A stretch of 64,000 nucleotides of DNA from Paraburkholderia terricola. Its GTDB lineage: Bacteria; Pseudomonadota; Gammaproteobacteria; Burkholderiales; Burkholderiaceae. Shown one piece after another: positions 16,089 through 29,390 of this stretch. The stretch lies in NCBI RefSeq assembly GCF_900142195.1, contig NZ_FRAB01000002.1:62001-126000 (forward strand). Reading direction: 5' to 3'. The notes beneath the pieces are model-generated. The model did no database searches. It was not told where the DNA came from and worked only from the letters and a program-made list of their open reading frames with translations. The position numbers and the translations under genes were made by a program. Positions within the stretch are counted from its first letter, which is position 1. Every line of letters begins with the position of its first letter.

Positions 16089-17771
16089 TCACGCGCTCAG
16101 CACCGCGCGGTCGAAATACAGTTGCGCGATCGCGGTGAAGCGCACGCCGTTCACGCCCTTGCGCATCGCGATCAGTTGATCGTAGAAGAACGGAATGATC
16201 ACGGGCGTTTCGTCGAGCAACAGCGTCTGAATCTGTCCGGCGATTTTCTTCTGCGAGCCGAGATCGATCGCCGCGACGAATTGCGCGACCAGTTGATCGT
16301 ATTGCGGATTCTTGAAGTGCGCGGCGTTCCACGTGCCGTTGCTGGTGAGCGGCGCGTTCAGGAAGACGTTCGGCACGCCGCGATGGCCGTAGTCGGTAAT
16401 GCCGAGCGGCGAGTCCAGCCAATCCGATTTGCCCGGCGTGCCCGCGCCGTAATACAGCGACTGGCTCTCGACCTTCAGATTGATGCGCACGCCGATCGCC
16501 TTCGCCGCGTTCTGCACGACGACCGCGAGATCGGGAATCTCCATGTATTTTTCGGTGGTGAGCGTGACGTCGAAGCCGTTCGGCACGCCCGCTTGCGCGA
16601 GCAGTTGCCTGGCCTTCGCGACGTCGATCCGGCGTTGCGCGACCCCCGCATCCGATGACGGAAACACCGGCGCGAACGGACTGTCGTTGCCGAGTTGCGC
16701 GCGGCCCTTGAAGAGGCCACGCACCAGCAGATCGCGATCGAGCGACAAGGCCAGCGCCTGGCGCACGCGTTTGTCCTTGAACAGCGGACTGTCGGTGCGC
16801 ATATGAATCTGCCGATGCGCGCTCGACTTCACGCCCATGGTCTTGAAGTCCGGATTGTTCAGGATCGCCGCGCCGCCCTGCACGGTGAAGGTGCCCATCA
16901 CGTCCGCCTGATGACCTTGCAAGGCGAGCAACTGCGCCTGCTGGTCGGCGTAGAACGAGAACTGCACGCGCTGCGGTAACGCTTTTTCGCCCCAGTAGTC
17001 GGGGTTGCGCACGAACGACGCGCCGACCTTCGGCTGATACTTTTCGAACTTGAACGGGCCCGTGCCGATGAAGCTCTTTTCATAACCGCCCGCGTAGCTC
17101 GCGGGCAGAATCACGGCGTTGTAATTGTCCGAGGATACGTAGTAGGGGAAGTTGCCGTTCGGCGCGTCCAGATGAAACGCGATCGTGTGGTCGTCGACTA
17201 CCTTGGCGCCGCCTTTCGACAACACGCCCTTGAGCACCGATAGCGCCGCCGATCCGCTGGCCGGGTCGGCGAGACGGTCGAAGGTGGCGGCGACGTCTTT
17301 CGCGGTGAACGGCTGGCCGTCGTGGAATTTCACGTTCGGGCGCAGCTTGAAGGTCCACACGTCGCCCTTGTCGTTCGGTTTCCACGAGAGCGCGAGCGCC
17401 GGTCTCAGCACGCGCTTTTCGCCGTCGTCGTCGATCAGGAATTCGCCGGTCTGGTTCAGCAGCGCGAGGCTCGCGGCGTCCGTCACGGTGAGCGGATCGA
17501 CGGCGCCCGCAGGCGTCAGGTGAGCGACGCGGATCGTCTGGTTGGAGGGGCCCGGTGTGCCCGGTGTGCCCGATGTGCCTTGGGCGCGCGCATGCGGCGC
17601 ATTCAGTACACCGCCGCCCGCCAGCGACAAACCGATCACGCTTGCATAGCGCAGCAGTTCGCGGCGCGTGATACGGCCGGCGAGGCATTCGTCGATGGCG
17701 TGGTTGCCGTAGGTGTCGGCGGAGTGGCGGGCTAGGTCGAGATCGGGAAAGCGGTCCGCGGGAGTCTTCAT
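16089..17771 (-). CDS. ABC transporter periplasmic substrate-binding protein (SBP family 5), Tat-exported
   Basis: The 560-residue protein carries a twin-arginine signal (ITRRELLRYASVIGLSLAGGG, about residues 34-53) after an unusually long 33-residue N-region. The mature part is a family 5 binding protein: LRPNVKFHDGQPFTAKDV, then KRVRQALALSLDRDLLVRG. These proteins bind peptides, nickel chelates or opines. Use of Tat rather than Sec suggests folding with a cofactor or folding before export. It heads the operon, 77 bp before the DppB-type gene. ATG 17771 has no strong ribosome site; an alternative start lies further upstream. Confidence 0.9.
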   Translation of the reverse strand: MKTPADRFPDLDLARHSADTYGNHAIDECLAGRITRRELLRYASVIGLSLAGGGVLNAPHARAQGTSGTPGTPGPSNQTIRVAHLTPAGAVDPLTVTDAASLALLNQTGEFLIDDDGEKRVLRPALALSWKPNDKGDVWTFKLRPNVKFHDGQPFTAKDVAATFDRLADPASGSAALSVLKGVLSKGGAKVVDDHTIAFHLDAPNGNFPYYVSSDNYNAVILPASYAGGYEKSFIGTGPFKFEKYQPKVGASFVRNPDYWGEKALPQRVQFSFYADQQAQLLALQGHQADVMGTFTVQGGAAILNNPDFKTMGVKSSAHRQIHMRTDSPLFKDKRVRQALALSLDRDLLVRGLFKGRAQLGNDSPFAPVFPSSDAGVAQRRIDVAKARQLLAQAGVPNGFDVTLTTEKYMEIPDLAVVVQNAAKAIGVRINLKVESQSLYYGAGTPGKSDWLDSPLGITDYGHRGVPNVFLNAPLTSNGTWNAAHFKNPQYDQLVAQFVAAIDLGSQKKIAGQIQTLLLDETPVIIPFFYDQLIAMRKGVNGVRFTAIAQLYFDRAVLSA

Positions 17772-18086
17772 CGAGGGAGTATCCAGTCCGTTCTGTTGCC
17801 GGTTCTGAAGCGCCGCGCCGAACACGCGCGACAGGGCGATGACGCAAAAGCGGCTTCAGTGTAAGCGATTGACCGCGGATTCGGAGCGCCCGGAGTGGCG
17901 CCGGGTTCCCGATTGGCGGATAAAGGGGCGGGTGTGTATCGTCATCGCAACGTTCCGCGAAGCCATCGAGCAAGGCTTGCGAAGTTCCTGGCCGGCGAAT
18001 GGCGATGGCGGCCGATGCGCTAACGGATGAACCGCCGACATCACGACGACATCCTTACCGGTCACGCCACGCGCGACGAGTTGGAT
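17772..18086. other. Intergenic region upstream of the ABC importer operon
   Basis: This 315-bp stretch lies between the nickel/cobalt permease stop and the start of the importer operon, both on the minus strand. It should carry the importer promoter. I find no terminator-like hairpin, riboswitch or convincing promoter pair in it. Confidence 0.5.
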
Positions 18087-19106
18087 TTACCGCGCCACGG
18101 CGTTCGGACGCCGCCAGCGGTGAAACAGCACGGAGCCGATCCAGCACGCCATGAAGCTGGCGACGATGCCGTAGCCGAGCACGCCGAAGCGCGCGTTCAC
18201 GCTCGCCACCGCGTCCCATGCGCCGCCGTTCAAGCCGAGCTTGTCCGACAGCAGGCCGAGCGCTTCCACGCCGCCGATCGCGATCGCCACCACGGCCGAG
18301 ACGAACGTGATGCTCGCGTTGTAGTAGAGCTTGCGTTTGGGGTCGTCGAGCGCCCAGCCGTAGGCATGGACCATCAGCACGTTGTCGGTGGAATCGACCA
18401 GCGTCATGCCCGCCGTGAAGAGCGCCGGGAACACGAGAATCGAATAGAGCGGCAGACCCTTGCCCGCTTCGGACGCGGCAATCGCGAGCAGCCCGATCTC
18501 CGTCGCGGTGTCGAAGCCGAGGCCGAACAGCACGCCGACGGGGTACATGTGCCAGCTTTTCGTGACGAGCCGGAACAGCGGGCGCAATGCGCGCGACAGC
18601 AAGCCGGCGGGGGCGATCGTCTGGGTTGTTTGAGCGAGCGGTTCGCCGCCGGATTGGACGTGCCGATAGCGGCGCCATACGTCGCGCAGAATCACGAGGT
18701 TCACGCAAGCCAGCACCAGCAGAAACACCGACGACACGAGGGTGCCGATCGTCCCGCCCACCGCCTTGAAACTTTCCAGGTGTCCGTGCAGCGAATGCGC
18801 GGTCCACGCAATGCCGAGCGTCGCCACGATCACGATCGTCGAATGACCTAGCGAAAACGCGAGGCCGACGCCGAGCGGCCGCTTGCCTGCCTGCATCAGC
18901 TTGCGCGTGACGGCGTCGATCGCCGCGATGTGGTCCGCGTCCACCGCGTGGCGCAGGCCGAAGCCGTAGGCGAGCATCGCGGTGCCGAGCAGCAGCGGAT
19001 AGTCGCGCAACGCGATCAGCGCCCATGCCCACGCGCCGAGGTTGGCGGCGATCAGCACGGCGTACAGCGTGAGGAGGCGAGGGCGCAGCGAAGCGGTCGG
19101 CGTCAT
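18087..19106 (-). CDS. Nickel/cobalt permease, NiCoT (HoxN/NixA) family
   Basis: The 339-residue inner-membrane protein has about eight hydrophobic segments and the NiCoT signature RHAVDADHIAAIDAVTRKLM in the second, plus LGFDTATEIGLL and GMTLVDSTDN. These motifs form the metal-selective path for nickel or cobalt uptake. It lies 29 bp downstream of the His-rich cupin gene on the same strand, so the two are probably co-transcribed. No urease or hydrogenase genes are in the window, so the consumer of the metal is not evident. Nickel versus cobalt preference cannot be read from sequence. Confidence 0.93.
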   Translation of the reverse strand: MTPTASLRPRLLTLYAVLIAANLGAWAWALIALRDYPLLLGTAMLAYGFGLRHAVDADHIAAIDAVTRKLMQAGKRPLGVGLAFSLGHSTIVIVATLGIAWTAHSLHGHLESFKAVGGTIGTLVSSVFLLVLACVNLVILRDVWRRYRHVQSGGEPLAQTTQTIAPAGLLSRALRPLFRLVTKSWHMYPVGVLFGLGFDTATEIGLLAIAASEAGKGLPLYSILVFPALFTAGMTLVDSTDNVLMVHAYGWALDDPKRKLYYNASITFVSAVVAIAIGGVEALGLLSDKLGLNGGAWDAVASVNARFGVLGYGIVASFMACWIGSVLFHRWRRPNAVAR

Positions 19107-19135
19107 GAGTCGCGTGAACAAGGCATGAAGAAGGA

Positions 19136-19651
19136 TTAGTGATCGTGCGGATGCTTGTGAATCGGATCGACCCAGTAGACCGTTTCCGGCGCCTCGACGG
19201 CGTCGATGTTCAGATTCACCACTACCGCTTCGTTGTCGCTGCGCACCAGCACGCATTCGAGCGGCTCGTCGGTGCTGGCGTTGATTTCCTGATGCGGTAC
19301 ATAGGGCGGCACGAAGATGAAGTCGCCGGGGCCGGCCTCGGCGGTGAATTCGAGATGCTCGCCCCAGCGCATGCGGGCCTGGCCGCGCAGCACGTAGATC
19401 ACGCTTTCGAGCGCGCCGTGATGATGCGCGCCGGTCTTCGCGTTCGGATGGATCGTGACCATGCCGGCCCAGATTTTTTGCGCGCCGACTCGCGCCGCGT
19501 TGATCGCGGCCGCGCGATTCATGCCGGGCGTTTGCGCGGTGTTGCTGTCGAGCTGATCGCCTTTGATCACCTTCACGCCATGCTCGCGCCAGTCGACGGG
19601 CGGCGCGGGTTGTTCGTCGTTGTAGTGCGGATGTTCGTGGTCGTGGCTCAT
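19136..19651 (-). CDS. Cupin-domain protein with His-rich ends
   Basis: The 171-residue protein has one cupin barrel (about 55-150). Metal-ligand motif 1 reads GAHHHGALESVIYVLRGQARMRWG and motif 2 GDFIFVPPYVPHQE, giving the usual His/His/Glu/His site. Both ends are unusually His-rich (HDHEHPHYND and HKHPHDH), as in nickel-storage or metallochaperone proteins. AGGAG stands upstream of ATG 19651. It is encoded just before the nickel/cobalt permease, so I infer a metal-linked role such as a nickel-dependent enzyme or a metal buffer. Confidence 0.85.
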   Translation of the reverse strand: MSHDHEHPHYNDEQPAPPVDWREHGVKVIKGDQLDSNTAQTPGMNRAAAINAARVGAQKIWAGMVTIHPNAKTGAHHHGALESVIYVLRGQARMRWGEHLEFTAEAGPGDFIFVPPYVPHQEINASTDEPLECVLVRSDNEAVVVNLNIDAVEAPETVYWVDPIHKHPHDH

Positions 19652-19761
19652 GGCGTGTCTCCTGATTGGCGAATGTCCTGTGGGGACGCGACGCCGTCCG
19701 GCATTCTTGCACGGTCAAAAACGTTGCGTGTGGCCGGGCGGTTCGAGCGGCGTCGTGGCAT

Positions 19762-19792
19762 AAAAAAAGCCCGTCCACAGGGAACGGGCTTT
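19762..19792 (-). terminator. Rho-independent terminator of fusA
   Basis: On the minus strand AAAGCCCGT and ACGGGCTTT form a hairpin followed by a T run, 45 bp after the fusA stop codon. Confidence 0.9.
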
Positions 19793-19836
19793 CGTGTTTG
19801 CTTGCATGGCGATATGGCGATATGGCGTGGCGGTGC

Positions 19837-21942
<2,106 letters not shown>

Positions 21943-22243
21943 GTGAACCTCCTTGGAATGGCGCGCCTGAAACGCTGGCCGGGCGGCAGCCTGTGCTGCC
22001 CGGAGAGCTTGAGTGCTGCTTTTGCTAAGAATACTAGGATAGCGCGTCGGCCCGTCTTTTGCAGGAATCTTGCCAGCCGGGTGGGAACGCCTGCCGGCGG
22101 GGCTTCGGCCCATTGGATAGCGGTGCGGCGCCGCCGGCGCACCTGGCCACGCCAATGAAAAAGCCGGCGCCTGGTGAAGGCGCCGGCTTTTCCGGAAAAG
22201 CGGCGGGCGACGCGGCGGCGTTGGCCGCCGTGGCCGCCTGAAA
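21943..22243. other. fusA upstream region
   Basis: This 301-bp gap holds the fusA promoter/leader and, at its right end, the terminator of the DUF192 gene. A weak -10-like TAGTAT lies near 22035 on the minus strand without a good -35. Nothing else is evident. Confidence 0.5.
22157..22193 (-). terminator. Rho-independent terminator of the DUF192 gene
   Basis: AAAAGCCGGCGCC and its complement GGCGCCGGCTTTT pair around a 7-base loop, about 50 bp beyond the DUF192 stop. On the minus strand it ends in a T run. Confidence 0.88.
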
Positions 22244-22747
22244 CTATTGCGCGGCCGGCAAGCCCTGGATTTTCATCCCCGGTTTGATGCCTTTCGACGT
22301 GAACCAGCCCTTGCTCATTTCCAATGCATACACGCCGTTGTTCTTCGGGCAGTGATTGTTGGTGGTCTCGGCCTGCATCTCGTCGATATCGGTGACCGTG
22401 CCGTCGGCGCGGATGAACGCGATCGACAGCGGGATCAGCGTGTTCTTCATCCAGAAGCAATGCACGGCGTTCTCGTTGAAGACGAACAGCATGCCTTCGT
22501 TCGGCGCGAGGCTCGTGCGGTACATCAGGCCTTGCTCGCGGTCCGCATCGTTGGCGGCGACGGCGGCGTCGATCACGAACATGCCCGCGGTCAGCTTCGC
22601 GCGCGGGAAGTCGCCGGGCTGCTTCGCGCCGGCCGGTATCGGCTGCGCGTGAGCGGGGGCGGCGGTGGCCGCAAGCGTTATCGCGGCGAGCGGCAATGCG
22701 ACGGCAACGGCGAAACGCGCAACCAACGAGCGCATGAAAAATCGCAC
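22244..22747 (-). CDS. DUF192 family secreted protein
   Basis: The 167-residue protein has a signal peptide ([24 protein letters not shown]) and one DUF192 domain (about 55-165) with the family landmarks [34 protein letters not shown] and the LEMSKGW element. The domain is a small beta barrel of unknown biochemical role, here likely periplasmic. GTG 22747 is the start because AAGGAG sits 7 bases upstream; the nearby ATG at the same site is out of frame. Confidence 0.9.
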   Translation of the reverse strand: MRFFMRSLVARFAVAVALPLAAITLAATAAPAHAQPIPAGAKQPGDFPRAKLTAGMFVIDAAVAANDADREQGLMYRTSLAPNEGMLFVFNENAVHCFWMKNTLIPLSIAFIRADGTVTDIDEMQAETTNNHCPKNNGVYALEMSKGWFTSKGIKPGMKIQGLPAAQ

Positions 22748-22803
22748 GGCATGACTCCTTGCTGGAAATTAACCCGCGAATGTTACGCGAGCGCGTCAAA
22801 AAC

Positions 22804-22837
22804 AAAAAGGCAGAAAGCCTTGCGGCGATCTGCCTTT
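22804..22837 (-). terminator. Rho-independent terminator of the small Ala/Lys-rich gene
   Basis: AAAGGCAGA and TCTGCCTTT form a hairpin followed on the minus strand by TTTTTGTTTTTG, 55 bp after the 22893 stop. Confidence 0.85.
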
Positions 22838-22892
22838 CAACGCCGTAAGAACGGCAATGAAGCTAGTTCTTGACTGCGTTTTTACAACAAAC

Positions 22893-23099
22893 TTACTCCG
22901 AAGCGGCCGAAGCTGCAGCAGCAGCCGATGCTGCCTTCTTGTGCGACTTCTTGTGAGCGTGCTTCGTGGTCTTCTTTGCCGACGAAGCTGCTGCTGCCGG
23001 AGCTGCCGAAGCGGCTGCCGGAGCTGCCGGTGCCGAAGCTTGTGCGAATGCTGCCGTTGCGAAGAGGCCAGCGACCAGAGCGGCGATCAGTTTGTTCAT
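22893..23099 (-). CDS. Small secreted Ala/Lys/His-rich protein
   Basis: This 68-residue protein has a typical signal peptide (MNKLIAALVAGLFATAAFAQ). The mature 48 residues are only Ala, Ser, Pro and Thr plus a basic His/Lys cluster (KKTTKHAHKKSHKK) and a single final Glu. The low-complexity basic tail recalls histone H1-like or PsiF-like small proteins; similar short genes are common in Burkholderia. A GAGGA ribosome site precedes ATG 23099 and a good terminator follows, so it is a single-gene unit. The function is unknown. Confidence 0.75.
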   Translation of the reverse strand: MNKLIAALVAGLFATAAFAQASAPAAPAAASAAPAAAASSAKKTTKHAHKKSHKKAASAAAAASAASE

Positions 23100-23568
23100 T
23101 TTGAAATCCTCAGCTTTAGTTGATTAACCCAATGACCCGGTTATATGAGAGTCATGTCGGTAAACGTGCCATCCACCTTTCGGTTGACATGCGCATCGAA
23201 CAAATTTTCCGACGCGTCTGCCTAGCGCTCAGACTCCCTGCGCTTCACCGCGAGAGCGGCTTGCACAAAGGCCCTTAGGGCTGAATGCCGGATAGCTTCG
23301 GGCGGCATCTGCGTCGAATAACGCGTGAGCTCGCGCACCGGTTGACGCGAATTTCGTGGAAAGTTTATTAGCGGATGTATCGATGCGAAGGCCTGCTGCC
23401 GCATGGCGGCGCATGCGATTGTTTCACGCGTTTTTCATCATGGTTTCACGCGTGCTTTTGGCTACCGATACAACGGCTTGGCTTTTACAACGGCCTGGCT
23501 TTTCTTGCCGCCATCGAGCGCGGGCGTTGATGCGCAACCGTGCGGGTTTGTCGCGCAGGGCGAGGCGT
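23100..23568. other. Intergenic region without visible genes
   Basis: This 469-bp gap lies between the small secreted protein gene and rluE, both on the minus strand. A TATAAC element near 23138 may be the -10 of the small gene. No other structure or conserved protein frame is recognisable. Confidence 0.5.
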
Positions 23569-24138
23569 TCAAACGACGCCGTCCCACGGCGCCTTCGGCG
23601 GCAATTCGACGCTTTCGCCCGGTTGAAGTCCCAGCGAAAAAATGTCGAGCGCGCCGACGCCGACGCGCACGAGACGCAAGGTCGGAAAGCCGACCGCCGC
23701 GGTCATGCGTCGCACCTGGCGGTTCTTGCCTTCGGTGATCGAGAGTTCGAGCCACGTCGTCGGGATTGCCGCGCGAAAGCGGATCGGCGGCGTGCGCGTC
23801 CAGAGCGAGTCGCCCGGTTCCACGTACTCCGCGCGGCAGGGCCGGGTGACGTAATCGCCGAGATCGACGCCGCGCGCCAGCTTCTTCAACGTGGCCGCGT
23901 CGACCGCGCCTTCAACTTGCGCCCAGTAACGCTTGACGAGCTTGTGACGCGGCTCGGCGATGCGCGCTTGAAGCGCGCCGTCGTCGGTGAGAAGCAGCAG
24001 TCCTTCGCTGTCGGAATCCAGCCGTCCCGCCGGATAGACGCCCGGCACCTTGACCCAGTCGGCCAGCGACGCGCGCGTTTCATGCGGCGAGAACTGACAG
24101 ATGGTGCCGAACGGTTTGTTCAGAGCAAGAAGACGCAT
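23569..24138 (-). CDS. rluE: 23S rRNA pseudouridine synthase, RluE type
   Basis: The 189-residue protein is a minimal RsuA-family pseudouridine synthase without the S4 RNA-binding domain, as in RluE. Catalytic Asp lies in AGRLDSDSEGLLLLT; LALNKPFG opens the fold and EGKNRQVRRMTAAVGFPTLRL, given here only as EGKNRQVRRM, is motif III. RluE makes the pseudouridine corresponding to U2457 in E. coli 23S rRNA. It starts at ATG 24138, divergent from icd. Confidence 0.88.
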   Translation of the reverse strand: MRLLALNKPFGTICQFSPHETRASLADWVKVPGVYPAGRLDSDSEGLLLLTDDGALQARIAEPRHKLVKRYWAQVEGAVDAATLKKLARGVDLGDYVTRPCRAEYVEPGDSLWTRTPPIRFRAAIPTTWLELSITEGKNRQVRRMTAAVGFPTLRLVRVGVGALDIFSLGLQPGESVELPPKAPWDGVV

Positions 24139-24472
24139 GGGGAATCGAAGAAGGGCGAGTTGCGCGGGCCGCGGCGCGAGCCATCGTTCAGGCCTCGTGC
24201 GCCGCCGCTTCAGTCGCGAATGGCGGGATCATAATGCATAAGCGCTGACGGCAAGTTCGTGGTCTTATGTAAGAGATGAGCGCGGCGTTCTCGCCGGCCG
24301 GCCTTGCCGCCATGTTGGAAAACCCCGAGCCGTCGCGGCCTCGTTGCGGCACCCGCGTGGGCTAGAATAGCGGCCAGGCCGCTTGCGGGCGTCCGGCATT
24401 GCGCGTAGCGAGGAGCGCCCATTTTCGCAGTCTCCCATCAGCTTTCAGCACAGCCTTCACTGGAGTCCGATC
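24139..24472. other. Divergent rluE/icd promoter region
   Basis: This 334-bp gap contains the start signals of both genes. A TAGAAT at 24363-24368 could be the icd -10, but no matching -35 is found at 16-18 bp. No gene is visible. Confidence 0.5.
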
Positions 24473-25729
24473 ATGCCGTATCAGCACATCAAGGTTCCGA
24501 CCGGCGGTGACAAGATCACCGTCAACGCCGATTTCTCGCTCAACGTTTCCGACCAGCCGATCATTCCGTTTATCGAAGGCGACGGCACGGGCGTCGATAT
24601 CACGCCGGTGATGCTCAAGGTCGTGGATGCCGCGGTGGAAAAAGCGTACGCGGGCAAGAAGAAAATCCACTGGATGGAAATCTACGCCGGCGAGAAGTCG
24701 ACCAAGGTGTACGGCCCGGACGTGTGGCTGCCCGAAGAGACCTTGCAGGTGCTCAAGGAATATGTGGTATCGATCAAGGGTCCGCTCACCACGCCGGTGG
24801 GTGGCGGCATCCGTTCGCTGAACGTCGCGCTGCGCCAGGAACTGGACCTGTATGTGTGCTTGCGTCCGGTGCAGTATTTCAAGGGCGTGCCTTCGCCGGT
24901 GCGTGAGCCCGAGAAAACCAACATGGTGATCTTCCGCGAGAACTCGGAAGACATCTATGCCGGCATCGAATGGCCGGCTGAATCCGAGCAGGCCAAAAAG
25001 GTCATCAAGTTCCTGCGCGAGGAAATGGGCGTGAAGAAGATCCGCTTCCCGGAAACCTCGGGGATCGGCATCAAGCCGGTGTCGCGCGAAGGCACGGAGC
25101 GTCTGGTGCGCAAGGCGATCCAGTATGCGCTGGACAACGATCGCCGCTCGGTCACGCTGGTGCACAAGGGCAACATCATGAAGTTCACGGAAGGCGCGTT
25201 CCGTGACTACGGTTATGCGCTGGCGCAAAAGGAATTCGCGGCGGAACTGATCGACGGTGGTCCGTGGATGAAGATCAAGAATCCCAGGACGGGTGGCGAC
25301 GTCGTGGTGAAGGACGTGATCGCCGACGCGTTCCTGCAGCAGATCCTGCTGCGTCCGGCTGAATACGATGTGATCGCCACGCTGAACCTGAACGGCGATT
25401 ACGTTTCGGACGCGCTCGCCGCGCAAGTCGGCGGTATCGGCATCGCACCGGGCGCGAACATGTCGGATTCGGTCGCGATGTTCGAAGCCACGCACGGCAC
25501 CGCGCCGAAGTATGCGGGCAAGGATTACGTGAACCCCGGCTCGGAAATTCTTTCGGCGGAAATGATGCTGCGGCACCTCGGCTGGACCGAGGCGGCGGAC
25601 CTGATCATCAAGTCGATGGAAAAATCGATCCTGCAAAAGCGGGTGACGTATGACTTCGCGCGTCTGATGGAAGGTGCGACCCAGGTGTCGTGTTCCGGGT
25701 TCGGACAGGTGCTGATCGAAAACATGTAA
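24473..25729 (+). CDS. icd: NADP-dependent isocitrate dehydrogenase
   Basis: The 418-residue TCA-cycle enzyme oxidises isocitrate to 2-oxoglutarate and CO2 with NADP. It is the E. coli-like type: the isocitrate site with its regulatory Ser lies in [18 protein letters not shown] (about 110-127), [14 protein letters not shown] follows, and the NADP site is in [16 protein letters not shown] at 24461 supports ATG 24473. A terminator follows 35 bp after the stop, so it is monocistronic. Confidence 0.97.
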   Translation: MPYQHIKVPTGGDKITVNADFSLNVSDQPIIPFIEGDGTGVDITPVMLKVVDAAVEKAYAGKKKIHWMEIYAGEKSTKVYGPDVWLPEETLQVLKEYVVSIKGPLTTPVGGGIRSLNVALRQELDLYVCLRPVQYFKGVPSPVREPEKTNMVIFRENSEDIYAGIEWPAESEQAKKVIKFLREEMGVKKIRFPETSGIGIKPVSREGTERLVRKAIQYALDNDRRSVTLVHKGNIMKFTEGAFRDYGYALAQKEFAAELIDGGPWMKIKNPRTGGDVVVKDVIADAFLQQILLRPAEYDVIATLNLNGDYVSDALAAQVGGIGIAPGANMSDSVAMFEATHGTAPKYAGKDYVNPGSEILSAEMMLRHLGWTEAADLIIKSMEKSILQKRVTYDFARLMEGATQVSCSGFGQVLIENM

Positions 25730-25763
25730 GCCGCTCGCCGGGCTGATCCGGCTTGCATCGATT

Positions 25764-25794
25764 AACCCGGCGTCGCGAGGCGGCCGGGTTTTTT
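25764..25794 (+). terminator. Rho-independent terminator of icd
   Basis: AACCCGGC and GCCGGGTT pair around an 11-base loop, followed by a run of six T residues. Confidence 0.88.
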
Positions 25795-25876
25795 ATGCGC
25801 CGGTGCCGGGAAAGCGACCAGTCACCCGTTATTTGGGACGTCTCGTGCCGCCAGCACGACGGGCATCGCGGCGCCC

Positions 25877-25907
25877 AAAAAAGAAACCCGGCACGAAGCC
25901 GGGTTTC
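25877..25907 (-). terminator. Rho-independent terminator of the cold-shock gene
   Basis: GAAACCCGGC and GCCGGGTTTC pair around a 5-base loop; the minus strand then reads TTTTTT. It lies 21 bp after the cold-shock stop codon. Confidence 0.92.
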
Positions 25908-25928
25908 AAAGGACGGGATCGAGCAGTT

Positions 25929-26135
25929 TCAGGCAGGTGCCTGGATGTTCGATGCCTGTTTGCCTTTCGGGCCTTGCACGACCTCGAAGGTCACCTTTTG
26001 ACCTTCCTTGAGGGTTTTGAACCCATTCATCTGGATGGCCGAGAAGTGTGCAAACAGATCCTCACCACCCTCGTCAGGCGTGATGAATCCGAAACCTTTT
26101 GCGTCATTGAACCATTTGACCGTACCAGTTGCCAT
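25929..26135 (-). CDS. Cold-shock protein, CspA family
   Basis: The 68-residue protein is a single OB-fold cold-shock domain with RNP1 (KGFGFI) and RNP2 (DLFAHF) intact; it binds single-stranded nucleic acid as an RNA chaperone. ATG 26135 is preceded by a purine-rich GGGGAAG site. A long gap upstream is consistent with the long structured leader usual in this family. Several paralogues usually exist, so I give no specific letter. Confidence 0.95.
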   Translation of the reverse strand: MATGTVKWFNDAKGFGFITPDEGGEDLFAHFSAIQMNGFKTLKEGQKVTFEVVQGPKGKQASNIQAPA

Positions 26136-26684
26136 TCCAACTTCCCCTGTAACTCATGTCACTACCACGAGCCCTCGAAAAGCTCGACGACCGCGCGATG
26201 CAGCCGCTCCCTCCTCACAAGCTCACCATCGGCATTTTTTCGAAATTATGGCTCAGTGAAAAAAGTGCCAGCTTGATTGTTGGGGCTCTTTATTCGAGTG
26301 TCAAGAAAATTTTGAGACGCCGTTGCCGCGTTGCAAACACGGCACTTTCCAGGGTTTTTCCCGCTTCCGTTGTGTGCGCTGGCGCAAGCGGGCGGTCTTG
26401 AAAAGTCGCATAATCGACTCACCTGCTGTTCAGCGGTCGCCCGGCGCCAGCCGGCTTGGGCGAGTCCCAGCCGGTCACGGCAGGTTGTGCGATACTCGAT
26501 CCGACTGCGGCGCAACACAGCCGCGACGCATCACTGGATAGGGGCCGGCTCCGCAATCGGCTCGTCGAATGACGCACGCGTGAAGGGCGATTTCCCATCA
26601 TGCGGTAGCGAACGGGCTCACCGGCCGCACGTGGCCGGGTTTTGACAGGATTGCGGGCCTGTCCTAGTTGTTTAGAATGGGTGT
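26136..26684. other. Divergent cold-shock/clpS intergenic region
   Basis: This 549-bp gap includes the probable cold-shock 5' leader on its left side and the clpS promoter on its right. A consensus TTGACA at 26642-26647 is followed after 17 bp by a poor -10 (TAGTTG); TAGAAT at 26673-26678 would instead start the transcript near the clpS ATG. No gene is convincing here. Confidence 0.5.
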
Positions 26685-26995
26685 ATGGCGATTATCCCGG
26701 ACAAGCAGGACAGCACCGTACTGGAGCGGCAGGAGAAAAAGCTCAAGCCGCCGTCCATGTACAAGGTGGTGCTGCTGAACGACGACTTCACGCCAATGGA
26801 ATTTGTCGTGATGATCGTGCAGGAATATTTCAATAAAGATCGTGAAACCGCAACACAGGTTATGTTGAAGGTGCATCGCGAGGGCAGGGGAGTTTGTGGG
26901 GTCTATACGCGGGACATCGCGTCGACCAAAGTCGAGCAAGTCGTTACCCACGCACGGCAGGCCGGGCATCCGCTGCAGTGTGTGATGGAGGAAGC

Positions 26996-26999
<4 letters not shown>
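26685..26999 (+). CDS. clpS: ATP-dependent Clp protease adaptor ClpS
   Basis: This 104-residue adaptor delivers N-degron substrates to ClpA. The substrate-pocket segment [17 protein letters not shown] and [19 protein letters not shown] are characteristic. ATG 26685 lies only about 7 bp after a TAGAAT -10-like element and has no clear ribosome site, so the mRNA may be leaderless or nearly so. The stop overlaps the clpA ATG (ATGA), giving translational coupling. Confidence 0.96.
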
Positions 27000-29293
<2,294 letters not shown>

Positions 29294-29319
29294 CGTTCAG
29301 TCAGATTAGTAGTGACCCA

Positions 29320-29353
29320 AAAAACGGCGCGGGCTCAAACCCGCGCCGTTTTT
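29320..29353 (+). terminator. Terminator after clpA
   Basis: AAAACGGCGCGGG and CCCGCGCCGTTTT pair around a 6-base loop, followed by TC-rich sequence. It is symmetric and may also serve dut transcripts from the other strand. Confidence 0.9.
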
Positions 29354-29390
29354 CTTTCTGCCTCGGCGACCAAACTGCCTCGCCGCCGGA

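Noticed and set aside
24237..24269. CATAAG/CTTATG inverted repeat upstream of icd
   Set aside because: Only 6-bp arms separated by 21 bp; expected by chance in a gap of this size.
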